From positions 1 to 6,488 of the forward strand of contig CALGGV010000185.1 of the NCBI GenBank assembly GCA_937915725.1: DNA of 6,488 nt, in the 5' to 3' direction. The notes under the pieces are model-generated. The model was not told where the DNA came from. It saw only the letters and a list, made by a program, of their open reading frames with translations, and ran no database searches. A program made the position numbers and the translations under genes. Positions 4,642 through 6,488 of this stretch are shown one piece after another (the stretch's first letter is position 1; every line of letters begins with the position of its first letter). Source of the DNA: an uncultured Selenomonadales bacterium. Its GTDB lineage: Bacteria > Bacillota > Negativicutes > Selenomonadales > Selenomonadaceae.

Positions 4642-5607
4642 ATGGATACGATTAAATTTAAACTCCACTATGGAACTTACGGCGGAGAAAACGGCGAATT
4701 AACCATTGTTGCCGAGATTTTTGTTAATGGACAAGATTTTTGGGGCGACGCTCAAAGATTTTCAAGGGGGGATTATGAGGCTATATCCGCCCGTCATTTG
4801 TACTCAAAATTAAAAGAAATTGACAAAGATTATGACTATCAAATTTTTATTTACGATTGTAATTGTGGCAATGAAGGTTGTGATCCTTTTGGCGTTTGCA
4901 TTGATGCCGGTGAAAGAATTGTGACGTGGTACGATTTTATGAGCCCTGCTCAATTTCATGGCTATGATAGATATGATGATGACGATGAAAAACCTAAATT
5001 ACCGCCGCTTGTTTTTGACAAGAAACAATACTTTGCAGAAGTTGAAAATATACCAAAGGATATTCTTGAAAATAAATTGCGGTTGCAAAATATCAGATTT
5101 TTTGATAATAATATTGAATTAATTGCAAGAGCCTTCCAAAGACAATTTATATTCTTTTTTGATAAAAATTTAAATAATCCGTTGCCGCAACTTGTACAAG
5201 TTTACAACTCCGCCCAAAATCGTGATTCTTGCGAAATAACTTTGACAGACGGCGCGGCTAAAGGTGCGTTGTTTCTAAAAATTTCTGCCTACAAAACAGC
5301 TAAAGGTTATATGTATGTTCCCATTAAAATTTCAAAAGATAACCAAGATTATTTCTTTTTGGAATACTACGAACGCGAGGAATTTTTGGCAATGCTTGAA
5401 AAAATTTTCAGCAATTTTTTTAACTGTGAATATTTTTCTTATGTAGCTCCTTGTTTATTTTACGACTTTTACAGCTTTTACAACAAAAATTCCGAATTTG
5501 TTACAGATAAACTCAAAAAGGAAAATCTTTATAAAGAGTTCGGCAAGTTATCGAGTGATAGTTTTACATTAAACAATATCTGGAATGTTCTAAAAGAAAA
5601 AAGTTGA
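4642..5607 (+). CDS. Uncharacterised protein with an N-terminal C-x-C-G-x2-G-C motif domain
   Basis: I do not recognise a named family for this 321-residue protein. The N-terminal part (about 1-110) looks like a compact beta-rich domain. It has VNGQDFW near 28, then YDCNCGNEGCDPFGVCI with cysteines 73, 75, 80 and 86, then IVTWYDFMSPAQF (93-105). From memory, a CxCGxxGC motif followed by a V-x-W-x2-F stretch recurs in uncharacterised bacterial proteins; three or four close cysteines suggest metal binding, but neither point is verified. An acidic stretch (DRYDDDDE, 109-116) separates it from a C-terminal region of about 200 residues. That region is rich in Phe and Tyr (FIFFFDKN, YFFLEYY, YFSYVAP, LFYDFYSFY) and has no clear membrane helix or signal peptide. 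The gene follows a promoter with an embedded palindrome and ends 9 bases before der, whose ribosome site overlaps its stop codon, so the two are probably co-transcribed. A role linked to ribosome assembly is possible but only by position. Confidence 0.8.
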   Translation: MDTIKFKLHYGTYGGENGELTIVAEIFVNGQDFWGDAQRFSRGDYEAISARHLYSKLKEIDKDYDYQIFIYDCNCGNEGCDPFGVCIDAGERIVTWYDFMSPAQFHGYDRYDDDDEKPKLPPLVFDKKQYFAEVENIPKDILENKLRLQNIRFFDNNIELIARAFQRQFIFFFDKNLNNPLPQLVQVYNSAQNRDSCEITLTDGAAKGALFLKISAYKTAKGYMYVPIKISKDNQDYFFLEYYEREEFLAMLEKIFSNFFNCEYFSYVAPCLFYDFYSFYNKNSEFVTDKLKKENLYKEFGKLSSDSFTLNNIWNVLKEKS

Positions 5608-5616
5608 GGTGATTTA

Positions 5617-6488
5617 ATGAGTAAACCTATTGTGGCGATTGTCGGGCGTCCGAACGTCGGCAAGTCTACGCTTTTCAATCAAATTGGAAAAAAGCGCGTG
5701 TCGATTGTTGACGATATGCCCGGCGTTACACGTGATAGAATTTATATGGATGCAAATTGGCTTGAACATGATTTTACTTTGATTGACACCGGCGGAATTG
5801 AAATTTATTCAAACGGCAACCAAATTGTTAATGCTATTCGCGCTCAAGCTGATATTGCAATGGATGAGGCTGACGTAATTATTTTTGTGGTTGACGGTCG
5901 CGCAGGTTTAACTTCAGCAGATGAAGATATTGCAAAAAGTTTACGCGGCTCCAAAAAACCGATTGTTGTTGCAGTAAATAAAATTGACAGCGTACAACTT
6001 GAGGTTGACGCCTATGAGTTTTACAATTTGGGACTGGGAGACCCTATCCCTATTGCGGCAAGCAACGCGCTGAATTTGGGCGATTTACTTGATGAAGTCG
6101 TTAAAAATTTTCCGGAAAATGATTCTGAAGTTGTTGACGAAGACGAAATAAAAATTGCTGTTATTGGGCGTCCGAATGTTGGAAAATCTTCACTTGTCAA
6201 TAAACTTTTGGGCGAAGAGCGCGTTATAGTTTCAGAAATTGCCGGTACAACCCGCGATGCTATCGATACACATTTTTTTAAGGACGGTACAAAATTTACG
6301 CTGATTGATACAGCCGGAATGCGCCGAAAATCTAAAGTTGAAGAGGCTGTAGAATATTACAGCGTTATGAGGTCTTTAAAATCTATTGAACGTTCGGACG
6401 TTGTTTTAATGCTGATTGACGCGGTGGAAGGAATTACCGAACAAGATAAAAAAATTGCCGGCTACGCGCACGACAGCGGCAAAGGTTG
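5617..6488 (+). CDS. der: Ribosome biogenesis GTPase Der (EngA), 3' end beyond window
   Basis: The first 290 residues of Der, an essential tandem-domain GTPase that binds the maturing 50S subunit; family members are about 440 residues. The first G domain shows P-loop GRPNVGKS (10-17), the G2 region PGVTRD (35-40), DTGG (57-60), NKID (121-124) and a G5 segment AASNALN (147-153). After an acidic linker (FPENDSEVVDEDE), the second domain shows GRPNVGKS (184-191), AGTTRD (209-214) and DTAGMRRK (231-238). The second NKxD motif and the C-terminal KH-like domain lie past the window edge, so the gene is cut by the window and not visibly damaged. The ATG has GAGGTGA four bases upstream, overlapping the stop of the preceding gene. 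I see no separate promoter close to it, so it likely depends on the promoter at 4491-4519. Confidence 0.97.
   Translation, partial: MSKPIVAIVGRPNVGKSTLFNQIGKKRVSIVDDMPGVTRDRIYMDANWLEHDFTLIDTGGIEIYSNGNQIVNAIRAQADIAMDEADVIIFVVDGRAGLTSADEDIAKSLRGSKKPIVVAVNKIDSVQLEVDAYEFYNLGLGDPIPIAASNALNLGDLLDEVVKNFPENDSEVVDEDEIKIAVIGRPNVGKSSLVNKLLGEERVIVSEIAGTTRDAIDTHFFKDGTKFTLIDTAGMRRKSKVEEAVEYYSVMRSLKSIERSDVVLMLIDAVEGITEQDKKIAGYAHDSGKG

Overview
The window reads as ordinary chromosomal DNA from an AT-rich, probably anaerobic member of the Bacillota. Negativicutes is my best guess, with only modest confidence. The grounds are the TAXI-type TRAP transporter component, the hybrid-cluster-associated DUF1858 protein, a DUF512 radical SAM protein close to der, FtsL/RsmH division genes, and strong AGGAGG-type ribosome binding sites. 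There are no rRNA or tRNA genes, CRISPR arrays, insertion sequences or phage genes.

Layout. (1) Bases 1-351 are the 3' end of a TAXI-family TRAP solute-binding protein, followed directly by a five-unit heptanucleotide repeat and a bidirectional terminator. (2) On the minus strand, rsmH (TTG start) and ftsL form a compact two-gene unit that converges on that terminator; neither mraZ nor further dcw genes flank them. (3) From the same intergenic region a strong extended -10 promoter drives a small DUF1858 redox-disulfide protein to the right. A terminator hairpin follows, and then a DUF512/PDZ radical SAM-like protein that carries a second heptanucleotide repeat inside its reading frame. (4) A divergent deoC (deoxyribose-phosphate aldolase) lies on the minus strand and shares a terminator with the DUF512 gene. 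(5) After a 331-base divergent control region, an uncharacterised 321-residue protein with a C-x-C-G-x2-G-C motif is followed 9 bases later by der (EngA), which runs off the right edge.

How the genes relate. RsmH (16S rRNA methylation) and Der (50S assembly GTPase) both serve ribosome maturation, and FtsL serves division. DUF512 genes are, from general knowledge, frequent neighbours of der in Bacillota; here deoC and the unknown gene lie between them. The unknown gene and der look co-transcribed from a promoter whose spacer holds a perfect 18-bp palindrome, a plausible operator. The points most worth following up are the paired AAGGNNN heptamer arrays (one intergenic, one coding), the unknown gene ahead of der, and that palindrome.
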